Origin: Kiloniellaceae bacterium
Lineage (GTDB): Bacteria; Pseudomonadota; Alphaproteobacteria; Kiloniellales; J153
DNA: 64,000 bases
Assembly: GCA_021776115.1 (NCBI GenBank)
Contig: JAJFGN010000039.1
Location: forward strand, 62,001-126,000
Reading direction: 5' to 3'
Part shown: in pieces, positions 52,809 through 61,153 of the stretch
Layout: every line of letters starts with the position of its first letter
How positions within the stretch are numbered: the first letter of the stretch is position 1
Notes under the pieces: generated by a model
Database searches by the model: none
Told to the model about the DNA's origin: nothing
The model's input: only the letters and a program-made list of their open reading frames with translations
Position numbers and translations under genes: made by a program

Positions 52809-54631
52809 GCCGCGTCTCCCACGCTGTCCTTCTTGCCTGCCTTGGCGCCATAGCCGCGCGGGGTGTAGACCCATGACCCGCCGTCTGTACGCGGCGTACG
52901 CCGGGTTTCGCTGGAGCCGATTAGGACCAGGCTCAGCATGTCGACCGCCTCGGCGTTCAAGTCTTCCAGGCCCATGATGTCAAGCGTTTCGCCTTGGCGG
53001 CCCAGGTTGCGCGCGACGATGACCGGCGTGTCCGGGCGGCGGCGCGCCAGGAGGATATCGCGCGCGGTGTTTAGCTGATGGCGTCGGCGTTGCGACACGG
53101 GATTATAAAGCGCGACCACGAAGTCGCCCTCGGCGGCGGCACGCAAGCGCCGCTCGATCGCCGGCCAGGGGGTCAGCAGGTCGGAAAGCGAGATCGCGCA
53201 GAAATCGTGACCTAAGGGCGCCCCCGCGCGTGCCGCAGCGGCTTGCAGGGCGGAGATGCCCGGCACGACCATGGTTTCCACACGGTGCCATTCCGGTTTG
53301 TTCTCGCGTTCCAGCAGTTCGAAAACAAGACTGGCCATGGCATAGATGCCGGGATCGCCGGAACACACCAGCGCGACATCGCGGCCCTTTGCCGCCAGGT
53401 CCAGCGCCGCGCGCACCCGCGCTTCCTCGGCGCCCAGGGGAAAGTCGTGGCGCGCTTTGCCGTTGGCCAAGGGGCCCAGAAGATCAAGGTACAAGGTGTA
53501 GCCGACGAGGTCGCTCGCCGTGCGTACGGCCGTTTCGGCTTCCGGCGCGCGCCAGACCGGATCGCCCGGCCCCAGACCTACGACCGCCAAGCTTCCGCGG
53601 CCCTGTCCCACAGCGTACGCGTCTAAGGGTTCGGGCGTACGGGCGATGGCGCAGGTCGCGCGGGCCGATTTTCTCTTGGGCACAATCAAGTCCGCGCGCG
53701 GTCCGGCTGCGGCCAGGGCCGCGCCCTCGGCCACGCCGCGACAACCGACCTCACGGAATACCGCCTCGGAGGGATTTGCCAGACGGGGTGTTTCTTCTTC
53801 CAGACGCACGGCCGAAAAGAACCGCGCGGGCACGCCTAACGTCTCGGCCAGGGCATGGACCGCTATCTCGTCGGCCTTGAGGTCTAGGGAGACAACCGCC
53901 GCGACCGCGCCCTCGGCCAGGTTCCGCGCGGCCAGGGTCTCGCGCGCAAGCGCGATGACTTCCTCGGCCGCCGCGCCGCGTTCGCAACCGACGCCTAGGC
54001 ACAGGATCGCCGGGTGATAGACCAGGCTGTTCGCTTCGACTTTGCCGACCTGTTCGGTAACATGGATGGTGAGTTCGCCATCCTGGTCCCAGGGTAGCGA
54101 GGATTGCGCGAGCCAGGGCGCTTCGCCCTCCAAGCGCACCCGCGCGCCGGCCAGCAGGGCGGCGGCGAAGTCCTTGTAATGTTGAGGATTGCCAAGTCGC
54201 CAGCCCGGCGGGGGATCGTCAAGCGCCACCCCGAAGGCGAGGTCGCCGGCCGTGGTGATCGCGGGTGCGATGTCCAGCAGGCCACCGATTTTCCGTGCTA
54301 GGTTGTTCGCCCCCCGGTGCCCGCCGAGCAGGGGCACGACGGTTCCGCCGTCCTCGGCCAGGGCCAGCACCGGCGGTTCGTCCGCTTTGTCGGCGAGCAA
54401 GGGGGCGAGCGTTCGGATCAAGACGCCGGCCGCGCACACGCCCACGATCGGGCGTTGTTCGGCGAACAAGCGCCGCAGGTGTTCGCCGGCCGACGCGAAG
54501 TGAACCTCAACCCCGGTAACCCGGCCTCTAAGTCCGTGAACCTCCGCGCCTGAAAGATCCTTGGTCAGGCGCGCCGCCAGATCCGCGCCGCGTTGCGTCA
54601 GGGCGAAGAAAACCGGCGCCGCGCCCGTCAT
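52805..54631 (-). CDS. CbiG-CobJ fusion: cobalt-precorrin-5A hydrolase / precorrin-3B C17-methyltransferase
   Basis: 608 residues holding two enzymes. Residues 1-335 are Cbi[47 protein letters not shown] and the C-terminal [15 protein letters not shown]...RFFSAVRLE. Residues 347-608 are CobJ/Cbi[55 protein letters not shown] and [12 protein letters not shown]. CbiG opens the delta-lactone and loses acetaldehyde after CobJ contracts the ring, so neighbouring steps are joined. ATG 54631 overlaps the cobI stop. Confidence 0.93.
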   Translation of the reverse strand: MTGAAPVFFALTQRGADLAARLTKDLSGAEVHGLRGRVTGVEVHFASAGEHLRRLFAEQRPIVGVCAAGVLIRTLAPLLADKADEPPVLALAEDGGTVVPLLGGHRGANNLARKIGGLLDIAPAITTAGDLAFGVALDDPPPGWRLGNPQHYKDFAAALLAGARVRLEGEAPWLAQSSLPWDQDGELTIHVTEQVGKVEANSLVYHPAILCLGVGCERGAAAEEVIALARETLAARNLAEGAVAAVVSLDLKADEIAVHALAETLGVPARFFSAVRLEEETPRLANPSEAVFREVGCRGVAEGAALAAAGPRADLIVPKRKSARATCAIARTPEPLDAYAVGQGRGSLAVVGLGPGDPVWRAPEAETAVRTASDLVGYTLYLDLLGPLANGKARHDFPLGAEEARVRAALDLAAKGRDVALVCSGDPGIYAMASLVFELLERENKPEWHRVETMVVPGISALQAAAARAGAPLGHDFCAISLSDLLTPWPAIERRLRAAAEGDFVVALYNPVSQRRRHQLNTARDILLARRRPDTPVIVARNLGRQGETLDIMGLEDLNAEAVDMLSLVLIGSSETRRTPRTDGGSWVYTPRGYGAKAGKKDSVGDAA

Positions 54632-55332
54632 CGCCAGGCCTCCCCGCGCCGGTGAACCAGGATCATGGAGAAATAGGGCGCCGCGTCTTCGCTCACTTGG
54701 TCCAGGGTGAGAACGCGCTGGCTGGCCATGGTGGCATGCTCGACGTAGCGCGCATCCGCGCTGAGGCGCAGATCCTCGAGCACCCGCCGCACCTTGTCGA
54801 GATGGCGCCCGACCTTGATGATCGCCGCCGCGTCGCAATCTTTCAAGCGGGCGAGAAGCTCGGCCTCGGGCAGGGGCGCGGGCACCACGGTCAAGACGTC
54901 GTTACGCGCAGCCAGCGGCGCGCCCAGGACGGCGGCGCAAGCGGTCAGCGAGGAGACGCCGGGCACGACCTCGACCCGAAAATTTTCTGCCATGCGCCCG
55001 AAGAGATACATGAAGGAACCATAGAAGAAGGGATCGCCCTCGCACAGTACGGCGGCGTCGCGTCCGGCGTGCAGGTGTTCGCCTAGCTTGAGCGCGGCGC
55101 TGTCGTATACCTCCTGCGCGGGAAAGCGCGCCTCGACCAGCGGCATACGGATCGCGATCTCGGTCCGGCCTTCGGGCAGATGCGGCGCGACGATCCGCCG
55201 CGCCAGGCTGTCGCCGTGCTCCGGCGCGGGATAGGCAATGACCTCTACGGCTCGCAGCAGGCGCAGCGCCTTGAGCGTGATCAGCTCCGGATCGCCGGGC
55301 CCGATGCCAAGGCCATAGAGCGTGCCGGTCAT
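54628..55332 (-). CDS. cobI: (Cobalt-)precorrin-2 C20-methyltransferase
   Basis: 234 residues. LYGLGIGPGDPELITLKALRLLRAVEVIAYPAPEHG, VLCEGDPFFYGSFMYLFGRM and VPGVSSLTACAAVLGAPLAARND are the CobI/CbiL motifs. It methylates C20 of precorrin-2, or its cobalt form in this pathway. ATG 55332 is in a 4-base overlap with cobL; its stop overlaps the start of the fusion gene, so the whole minus-strand run is translationally coupled. Confidence 0.94.
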   Translation of the reverse strand: MTGTLYGLGIGPGDPELITLKALRLLRAVEVIAYPAPEHGDSLARRIVAPHLPEGRTEIAIRMPLVEARFPAQEVYDSAALKLGEHLHAGRDAAVLCEGDPFFYGSFMYLFGRMAENFRVEVVPGVSSLTACAAVLGAPLAARNDVLTVVPAPLPEAELLARLKDCDAAAIIKVGRHLDKVRRVLEDLRLSADARYVEHATMASQRVLTLDQVSEDAAPYFSMILVHRRGEAWR

Positions 55333-56534
55333 GATTTCACCGCCTGAAACTGAGTGACCGGCATGAGCGCCCGCCACCCGGTGAAGGGCCCGACCGGCCG
55401 GGCGCGCGAAACCGCGATGCGGGTAAGATCGCCGCCCTGGGCGGCGCGGAAGGCCACCAGGGCCTGTTCGCCCTCCAAGGTGACGGCGTTGGCGACCAGG
55501 CGGCCCCCGCCGCGAAGCGCGGCCCAGCAGGTCTCGATCAGGTCCGGGACGCTCAACCCGCCGCCCAGGAATATCGCGTTCGGCGGGTCGAGATCGCGCA
55601 TAACCAAGGGCGCGGCCCCTATAACAATGTGCAACTTCGGTACTCCCAAGGACGCCGCGTTATGCGCGATAAGCGCAGCCCGCTGTATATCTTTTTCTAT
55701 CGCGATGGCCCGGTTGCGCGGATCGAGGCGCAGCCATTCGATCCCGACCGACCCGCAGCCGGCCCCGACATCCCAGAGCACCTGCCCCGGCGCGGGGGCC
55801 AGCGCGGCCAGGGTCGCGGCGCGTACCTCGCGCTTGGTCATCTGTCCGTCGTGGCGGAAGGCCTCATCCGGGAGGCCGGGTGTACGTGGCAAGTACAGAG
55901 TCCCGCTTCCGGCCACGCAGTCAAGGGCCAGGGTATTGAAGTCGGCGAGCTCCGGCGCCCCCCAATCCTTGGCCAAGGCCTCGACGCGGCGCTCCCTGGG
56001 GCCGGCCATGTGTTCGAGAACGACGATCCGGCTGTCGCCGTAGCCGCGCGCGACCAGCAAGGCCGCCGCCCGCGCCGGCGTCTTCGCGTCGTCGCTGAGC
56101 GCCAGGATGCGCGCGCCGGGCTGAATTGCGGGATGCAGGAGTTCCAAGGGCCGCCCATGCAGCGTGAGGCACTCCACCGACTCGCGCGGCCAGCCCAAGC
56201 GGGCGCAGGCCAGGGCGAAGGCCGAGGGCGCGGGCACGATGGTCATCTCGGCGGCGGGAATCCGTTTCGCCAGGGTGGCGCCGATGCCGAAATGGAGCGG
56301 ATCGCCGGTCGCCAGGACGCAGATGTTTTGCCCGCGCCGGGCCACGATGTCCTCGACCAGGACGCTGAGCGGACTGGGCCAGGTCAGGCGTTCGCGGCCG
56401 TCTTGCGGGATCATGGCCAGGTGCCTGGCGCCGCCGACCAGAACCTCCGCCGTCTCGAGCAGCGGGCGCGCGGCGGGCGCGAGGCCCGCGAGACCGTCCT
56501 CGCCCAGGCCGAGGATGCTGAGCCAGGGTTTCAT
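55329..56534 (-). CDS. cobL: Precorrin-6Y C5,15-methyltransferase (CbiE-CbiT fusion)
   Basis: 401 residues. CbiE part (1-210): LSILGLGEDGLAGL, VLATGDPLHFGIGATL, PAPSAFALACARLGW. CbiT part (228-401): FRHDGQMTKREVRAATLAAL, LWDVGAGCGSVGIEWLRL, the SAM-binding GxGxG. The protein methylates C5 and C15 and removes the C12 acetate carboxylate. The open frame extends far upstream but only Arg/Gly-rich sequence lies there. Overlaps cobH and cobI by 4 bases each. Confidence 0.95.
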   Translation of the reverse strand: MKPWLSILGLGEDGLAGLAPAARPLLETAEVLVGGARHLAMIPQDGRERLTWPSPLSVLVEDIVARRGQNICVLATGDPLHFGIGATLAKRIPAAEMTIVPAPSAFALACARLGWPRESVECLTLHGRPLELLHPAIQPGARILALSDDAKTPARAAALLVARGYGDSRIVVLEHMAGPRERRVEALAKDWGAPELADFNTLALDCVAGSGTLYLPRTPGLPDEAFRHDGQMTKREVRAATLAALAPAPGQVLWDVGAGCGSVGIEWLRLDPRNRAIAIEKDIQRAALIAHNAASLGVPKLHIVIGAAPLVMRDLDPPNAIFLGGGLSVPDLIETCWAALRGGGRLVANAVTLEGEQALVAFRAAQGGDLTRIAVSRARPVGPFTGWRALMPVTQFQAVKS

Positions 56535-57169
56535 GTCCGCGCCAGGGCCAGGGCGTTGACCCCGGCGGCGGCCAGGGCGCTGCCGCCGCGCCGGCCGCGC
56601 AAGGTGACGAAGGGAATACCGGTTTGGGCGCCGATCAAGGCGTCCTTGGATTCGGCGGCGCCGATGAAGCCGACCGGAAACGCCAGGATCGCGGCCGGCC
56701 GCGGCGCGCCCTCGACCAGGATTTCGAGCAGGCGGGACAGGGCCGTGGGCGCATTGCCGATTGCGACCACCGCGCCATCCAACTGGGGGTGCCAAAGATC
56801 GACCGCGGCGGCGGAGCGGGTCGTGCCGGCCGCTTGCGCGCGCGCCGCGACCGAAGGATCTCGCAAGGGGCACAGAATCTCGTTTTCCTTGGGCAGAAAG
56901 GCGCGGGTGATGCCCTCGGCCACCATGCGCGCGTCCGTGACGATGGGGGCGCCCTTGGCCAGCGCCTCGCGCCCGGCCTCGGCGACCTCGCCGCCCCAGG
57001 CGAGATCGTCCAGGATATCGGTCATGCCGCACGCGTGGACCAGGCGCACCGCAAGCCCGGCCTGCCCCGGCGCCAAGCCGGAGAGGTCGCACTCCGCGCG
57101 CACCATCTCGAAAGAGCGGCGGGAGATTTCCTGTGGGTCGTGGATGTAATCGAGCATCGGCGCGTTCAT
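56531..57169 (-). CDS. cobH: Precorrin-8X methylmutase
   Basis: 212 residues. DYIHDPQEISRRSFEMVRAE gives the catalytic-His region, IVTDARMVAEGI, IGNAPTALSRLLEI and PVGFIGAAESKDAL follow, all diagnostic of CobH/CbiC. It shifts the methyl group from C11 to C12 to give hydrogenobyrinate or cobyrinate. ATG 57169; overlaps cobL. The 251 bases to cbiX are taken up by a palindromic element, so it may begin a separate transcript. Confidence 0.94.
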   Translation of the reverse strand: MNAPMLDYIHDPQEISRRSFEMVRAECDLSGLAPGQAGLAVRLVHACGMTDILDDLAWGGEVAEAGREALAKGAPIVTDARMVAEGITRAFLPKENEILCPLRDPSVAARAQAAGTTRSAAAVDLWHPQLDGAVVAIGNAPTALSRLLEILVEGAPRPAAILAFPVGFIGAAESKDALIGAQTGIPFVTLRGRRGGSALAAAGVNALALART

Positions 57170-57198
57170 CCGGCCGCCGTGGCGAAAGCAAGAAAGGT

Positions 57199-57376
57199 CC
57201 CCCCACCCCGGCCCTCCCCCTCGAGGGGGGAGGGAGAAGAAAGCCGCCCTCGCGAGAGATCGCGCGCGCCCAAGGGAAAGGAACCCACGCCGCGCATGCG
57301 CTCTCGCCCGCTAAGGCGCGGAGAGGCGTCCCGCGCATTCCCTCCCCCCTCGAGGGGGAGGGTCAGGGTGGGGGGG
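57199..57376. repeat. CCCTCGAGGG-type palindromic extragenic element
   Basis: Inverted arms at about 57199-57234 and 57340-57376 pair over roughly 36 bp with a few mismatches; each arm is itself a near-palindrome with CCCCCTCGAGGGGG. The interior is GC-rich without a gene. The minus-strand open frame across it (translating to a LPLEGGG motif) is a known type of false gene. It separates cbiX from cobH. Confidence 0.75.
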
Positions 57377-57420
57377 CGGTTTGGGCGAGGCGGGGTGCCG
57401 GCCATGGGGTGCGCGGCCGG

Positions 57421-58458
57421 TCAGGCCGGCTCCTTCTTCAGGGTCTTGGGCCCCAGCGGATGATCGGCGTGCGGATAGGGATGATGCCCGTGCCCGTGAT
57501 CGTGATCGTGGCCATGCCCGTGCCCATGATCGTGCCCATGCCCGTGCTCATGATCGTGCCCGTTGCCGCCATCGGCGGCGCCGGTGCCGATGCCCTCGAC
57601 GTGGTGGTGATGGCTTTCCTGGGCCAGGCCGACCTCGGCCTCGAAGCCGAGCACCTGCTCGCGGTACTTGCACATCTTGCAGTTCATGTTGTTCTCGCCG
57701 CGCAGGATTTCCTCGACCCGCTCGGCGAAAGCGTCCAGCACCAGGGGGTGATCGTTGAGGTAGGGCGCCTTGATGAACTCGATCTCCGGATGCTCGGCCG
57801 CGACCCGGTCGGTGTGCTCGTAGATCCGCTTCACCAGGATGCCGGTGAACAGGAAATAGGGAAACACCACGATGCGCCGGTAGCCCAGCTTGGCGGCATG
57901 TTGCAGACCGGGCTCGACCAGCGGAAAGGTTACGCCGGAATAGCAGGTCTCGCCCCAGCCGAAACCGAAGCCTTCCCATAGCAAGCGCATAACCTTGGCG
58001 GCGTTGGAGTTGGCGTCGGGGTCGGAGGCGCCGCGCCCAACAACCATCAGAAGCGTCTCGTTGTTCGGGACTGTACCGCCGGCCGCGTCGAGCGCCTGGG
58101 CGATGCGGTCGCCCGCGGCCCGGATCATTTTGGGGTCGATCGCCAACTCGCGGCCGTAGTCGATATGGACCTCCGGGTGCTGGGCCTCGTAGGTGCCGAG
58201 CACCGAGGGAATATCGTTCTTGGCGTGGCCGGCGGCGAACAGCATGCCCGGCACGGCCAGGATGCGCGTCGTCCCGCGCCCGCGCAGTTTGTCCAGACCA
58301 TCGCGGATGATCGGGCGCGCGAACTCCAGGAAGCCGCTTTCGACATCGAACTGGGGCAGGCGGTCGCGAATCCCGCGCGCGACCGCCTCGAACTCGCGCA
58401 CCGCGTCTTCGTCGCGGCTGCCGTGACCGCACACCATGACGCCAATTTTTTCGCTCAT
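57421..58458 (-). CDS. cbiX: Sirohydrochlorin cobaltochelatase CbiX with Fe-S motif and His-rich tail
   Basis: 345 residues, longer than basic CbiX. Two chelatase halves: MVCGHGSRDEDAVREFE with His11 (metal), then VPGMLFAAGHAKNDIP with His78. Residues 257-268 are NMNCKMCKYREQ, the [4Fe-4S] motif of long CbiX forms. Residues 283-331 are almost only His, Asp and Gly (HDHEHGHGHDHGHGHGHDHD), a metal store. It inserts cobalt into sirohydrochlorin, the early step of the oxygen-independent route. ATG 58458 is chosen; the long upstream frame is basic and unconserved. Confidence 0.93.
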   Translation of the reverse strand: MSEKIGVMVCGHGSRDEDAVREFEAVARGIRDRLPQFDVESGFLEFARPIIRDGLDKLRGRGTTRILAVPGMLFAAGHAKNDIPSVLGTYEAQHPEVHIDYGRELAIDPKMIRAAGDRIAQALDAAGGTVPNNETLLMVVGRGASDPDANSNAAKVMRLLWEGFGFGWGETCYSGVTFPLVEPGLQHAAKLGYRRIVVFPYFLFTGILVKRIYEHTDRVAAEHPEIEFIKAPYLNDHPLVLDAFAERVEEILRGENNMNCKMCKYREQVLGFEAEVGLAQESHHHHVEGIGTGAADGGNGHDHEHGHGHDHGHGHGHDHDHGHGHHPYPHADHPLGPKTLKKEPA

Positions 58459-58873
58459 CGCCCTGTCTCCCGCCCAAGCCGCCCAACGCCGGCCGCCCCA
58501 GAAAGCCGGATTATGCCGCGCGCCGCCGTCGTGGCAAGGACGGGAAAGGGTCTCGGTTTGACATCTTGGCGAAGCCAGGGCCCTGAACGACCGTTTTTTA
58601 GCGGATCGCGGCGGCTTTACGGCCAGCGGTAAACAGGGGCGTGGGGGCATGGTGCGTCTGGCCGTGAACCATAGGTGAAGTCCGTGCGCCGCCTTGGCGG
58701 CGCGGAAAGCAAACCTTGCCATTAGCGCTAGTTCTGTCCCGGAGAGCGAACCTCTGGAGGCCGCTTACTTTGGGGAAGGGTCAAGCGCCTCACATTGCAG
58801 GTAACCCTCGAATTCTGTAGTTTGATTGGCATTCGTACAATGCCCAGAACTACTATTTGGGAGGACGAACTAT
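58459..58873. other. Non-coding spacer upstream of cbiX and of the OLD gene, 415 bases
   Basis: No convincing gene. It holds a perfect 8-bp hairpin GCGCCGCC-TT-GGCGGCGC (58686-58703), a wider inverted repeat ACGGCCAG/CTGGCCGT (58619-58626, 58658-58665), and just before the OLD gene a good GGGAGG (58859-58864). The segment is the divergent control region for cbiX and the OLD gene. No recognisable cobalamin riboswitch core was found on either strand. Confidence 0.5.
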
Positions 58874-60835
58874 ATGAAGCTGGTGCGTGCCCACGTCACC
58901 AACTATCGCAATATCATCGACTCCGACGATGTCGAGATCGGCCCCACGACTTGCCTCGTCGGCAAGAACGAAGCCGGCAAGACCGCATTCCTCAAAGCAT
59001 TGGAGGGGCTGAGATCGGTAAACGAGGAGTTCAAGGAATACGGCAAAATCGAGAACTATCCGCGCCGCTACCTCGCCGACTATGTCGAGCGACACCAGGG
59101 CGAGGAGGCGGTCGTCGTCTCCACCAGCTGGGAATTGAGCGACGCCGATGTCGCCGCGCTCGAAGCACAACTCGGAAAAGGCGTGGTGACTGATCGCTCG
59201 GTTCAGATCAAGAAGACCTACGACACAACGGGCTCGACGTGGACCGTGTCGATTGATTCGGTGAAGGTCATAGCCGGCCTGGTTTCGCGCTTCGGGCTGA
59301 GCCCCGCGGAGCAGGATGTGCTAAGCGGCGCCCGCACGACAGTTGAGGCCGCAACCGCACTCGAAGCGCTGAGCGAACGGACGGCAGGACAGGAAGAAGT
59401 TCTGGCTGCGATCACGAAGTATAGGTTGAACAAATCGAACCTAATGGCGATCGATATCCTCGACGCGCGGACACCACGGTTCCTGTACTTCTCGCACTAC
59501 GACCGTATGAGCGGCGAGATCGCCATCAACCAACTCAATGCCGACAAACAGGCCGGCGAGATTGAGACAGGCGATCAGGTCTTCCTCGACTTTCTCGAAT
59601 ATGCCAGCACTACCTTGGAGGAGCTGACGACCTCCACCCGCTTCGAGGAGTTGAACGCCCGCTGTGAGGCAGCGGCCAACCGCATCACCGACCAGATCTT
59701 TGAATACTGGACGCAGAACGACGAGCTCCAGATCCAGGTGCTGCTGACTGAGGGCAAACCCAAGGACCCGCCGCCCTTCAACGAAGGGCCGATCGCCCGC
59801 GCCCGCGTGGAAAACAACCTCCATCGCGTCTCGGTGCCCTTCTCCGAGCGCTCGGCCGGGTTCATCTGGTTCTTCTCTTTCCTGGTGAAGTTTGCCCAGA
59901 TCAAAAAGAGCCAGGGCAACGTGATCATCCTGCTCGACGAGCCGGGGCTGACCCTTCATGGCACCGCGCAGAAAGATCTGCTGCGCTATTTCACCGAGCA
60001 GCTTGAGCCGAAGCACCAGCTCATTTACTCGACCCACTCGCCCTTCATGGTGCCTGCAGACAACTTGTCGAGCGTCCGCACCGTCGAGGACGTCGTCACC
60101 AGAGATGCGCGAGACCGCAAGGTATCCCAAGGCACCAAAGTGCGCGCCGACGTCCTCACTACCGATCCACAGACGAACTTCCCAGTGTTCGGCGCAATGG
60201 GTTTCGAGGTCACACAAGGGCTCATCATCGCGCCGAACACCTTGCTGGTCGAAGGCGCGAGCGACATCCTCTACCTCCAGGCAGCCTCGTCTGTGCTGGC
60301 CAAGCGCAAGCGCACCGCGCTCGATCCGTGCTGGGCGATTTGTCCGGCGGGCGGCATCGACAAGGTCCTGCCCTTCGTCCGGCTTTTCTATGGCAACAGA
60401 CTCAACGTCGCCGTCCTCACCGACTTCGAGCGAGGGCAGAAGAAGAAGCTTGACGATCTCTACAAGTCCGCGCTGCTCGACCATGAACGAATCACTCTGG
60501 CGACAGAGATCGCAGGCAAGGAGGAAGCAGACATTGAGGACTTCTTCGAGCCTGCGGTGTTCGTCGAACTTGTCAACAAGACCTATGGACTGACGGGCAA
60601 GAATGCGCTCACCGTCAAGAAGCTGATGGAGGCCGAGCCCGGCACGGAACGGATCGTCAAAAAGGCAGAAGCCTATTTCCGGTTGCTGCCCGACACGATC
60701 CCGGAATACAGCCATTACGAGCCCGCGCTCCACCTCCTCAAGCACCCAGAAATTTTGGACGGAGATGACGAGGGTCGTATCAAGACCCTTGACCGCTTCG
60801 AAACAGCATTCAAGCGCATCGCTAAATTCATCTAA
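58874..60835 (+). CDS. OLD-family ATP-dependent endonuclease (AAA-Toprim)
   Basis: 653 residues. Walker A GKNEAGKT (30-37), a coiled-coil middle, ABC-type signature SERSAGFIWFFSFLVKF, Walker B VIILLDEPG (about 349-357) and H-loop STHSPFMVP form an SMC/RecF-like ATPase. The C-terminal Toprim domain has LLVEGASDILYL (Glu near 461), VLTDFE (near 516) and DIEDFFEP (near 556). Related OLD proteins are phage-defence nucleases. A GGGAGG sits nine bases before ATG 58874. It interrupts the cobalamin cluster and has no partner gene beside it, unlike Gabija. Confidence 0.88.
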   Translation: MKLVRAHVTNYRNIIDSDDVEIGPTTCLVGKNEAGKTAFLKALEGLRSVNEEFKEYGKIENYPRRYLADYVERHQGEEAVVVSTSWELSDADVAALEAQLGKGVVTDRSVQIKKTYDTTGSTWTVSIDSVKVIAGLVSRFGLSPAEQDVLSGARTTVEAATALEALSERTAGQEEVLAAITKYRLNKSNLMAIDILDARTPRFLYFSHYDRMSGEIAINQLNADKQAGEIETGDQVFLDFLEYASTTLEELTTSTRFEELNARCEAAANRITDQIFEYWTQNDELQIQVLLTEGKPKDPPPFNEGPIARARVENNLHRVSVPFSERSAGFIWFFSFLVKFAQIKKSQGNVIILLDEPGLTLHGTAQKDLLRYFTEQLEPKHQLIYSTHSPFMVPADNLSSVRTVEDVVTRDARDRKVSQGTKVRADVLTTDPQTNFPVFGAMGFEVTQGLIIAPNTLLVEGASDILYLQAASSVLAKRKRTALDPCWAICPAGGIDKVLPFVRLFYGNRLNVAVLTDFERGQKKKLDDLYKSALLDHERITLATEIAGKEEADIEDFFEPAVFVELVNKTYGLTGKNALTVKKLMEAEPGTERIVKKAEAYFRLLPDTIPEYSHYEPALHLLKHPEILDGDDEGRIKTLDRFETAFKRIAKFI

Positions 60836-60962
60836 CGGGCCTTCCAGCGTTAGTGACACGAGAAGGAAAGGCATTGCGCCGCGCCCGTTCCCACGACTGC
60901 AAATACGAACTACGTTTTAAGGTCTGCTCTGCGGAAAGATTTTAAACTCACACAGCACGCGT

Positions 60963-61050
60963 AGGGCGCAATAGCGTTAGCGTATTGTGCCGAATGGGTT
61001 CCCCCGGAAGGCCGGCATACATTCGGCGGGCACCGCTTCGCTAACCCGCC
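60963..61050. repeat. Composite hairpin repeat upstream of cbiB
   Basis: Within the 318-base gap 60836-61153 lie two hairpins: GGCGCAATA/TATTGTGCC (60965-60973, 60983-60991) and GGCGGG/CCCGCC (61025-61030, 61045-61050), bridged by GCCGAATG/CATTCGGC (60989-60996, 61019-61026). This nested layout is like widespread extragenic palindromes. The rest of the gap (60836-60962, 61051-61153) shows nothing else notable. No riboswitch seen. Confidence 0.65.
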
Positions 61051-61153
61051 CTGGATCGAAAAAGCTGCCGCCCTTTAATGGTTGCTACGAGCTACGAGCT
61101 TTTTCCCTCGATAGATTGGCCGCAACGCATTGACCGGGGCCGCCGCCGGCCCG

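Noticed and set aside
57166-57405. 79-residue minus-strand ORF with a LPLEGGG motif
   Set aside because: It is the translation of the CTCGAG palindrome, a recurrent false gene, and overlaps the cobH start.
58459-58873. Possible cobalamin riboswitch in the cbiX upstream region
   Set aside because: A stretch with AGGTGAAGTCC and a GC hairpin recalls the core, but it is on the wrong strand for cbiX and lacks the conserved GCCAGGA-ACCTGCC-like box and kissing loop.
59441-60874. 477-residue minus-strand open frame
   Set aside because: Shadow of the OLD gene, no recognised domain, and it runs past the real gene's stop.
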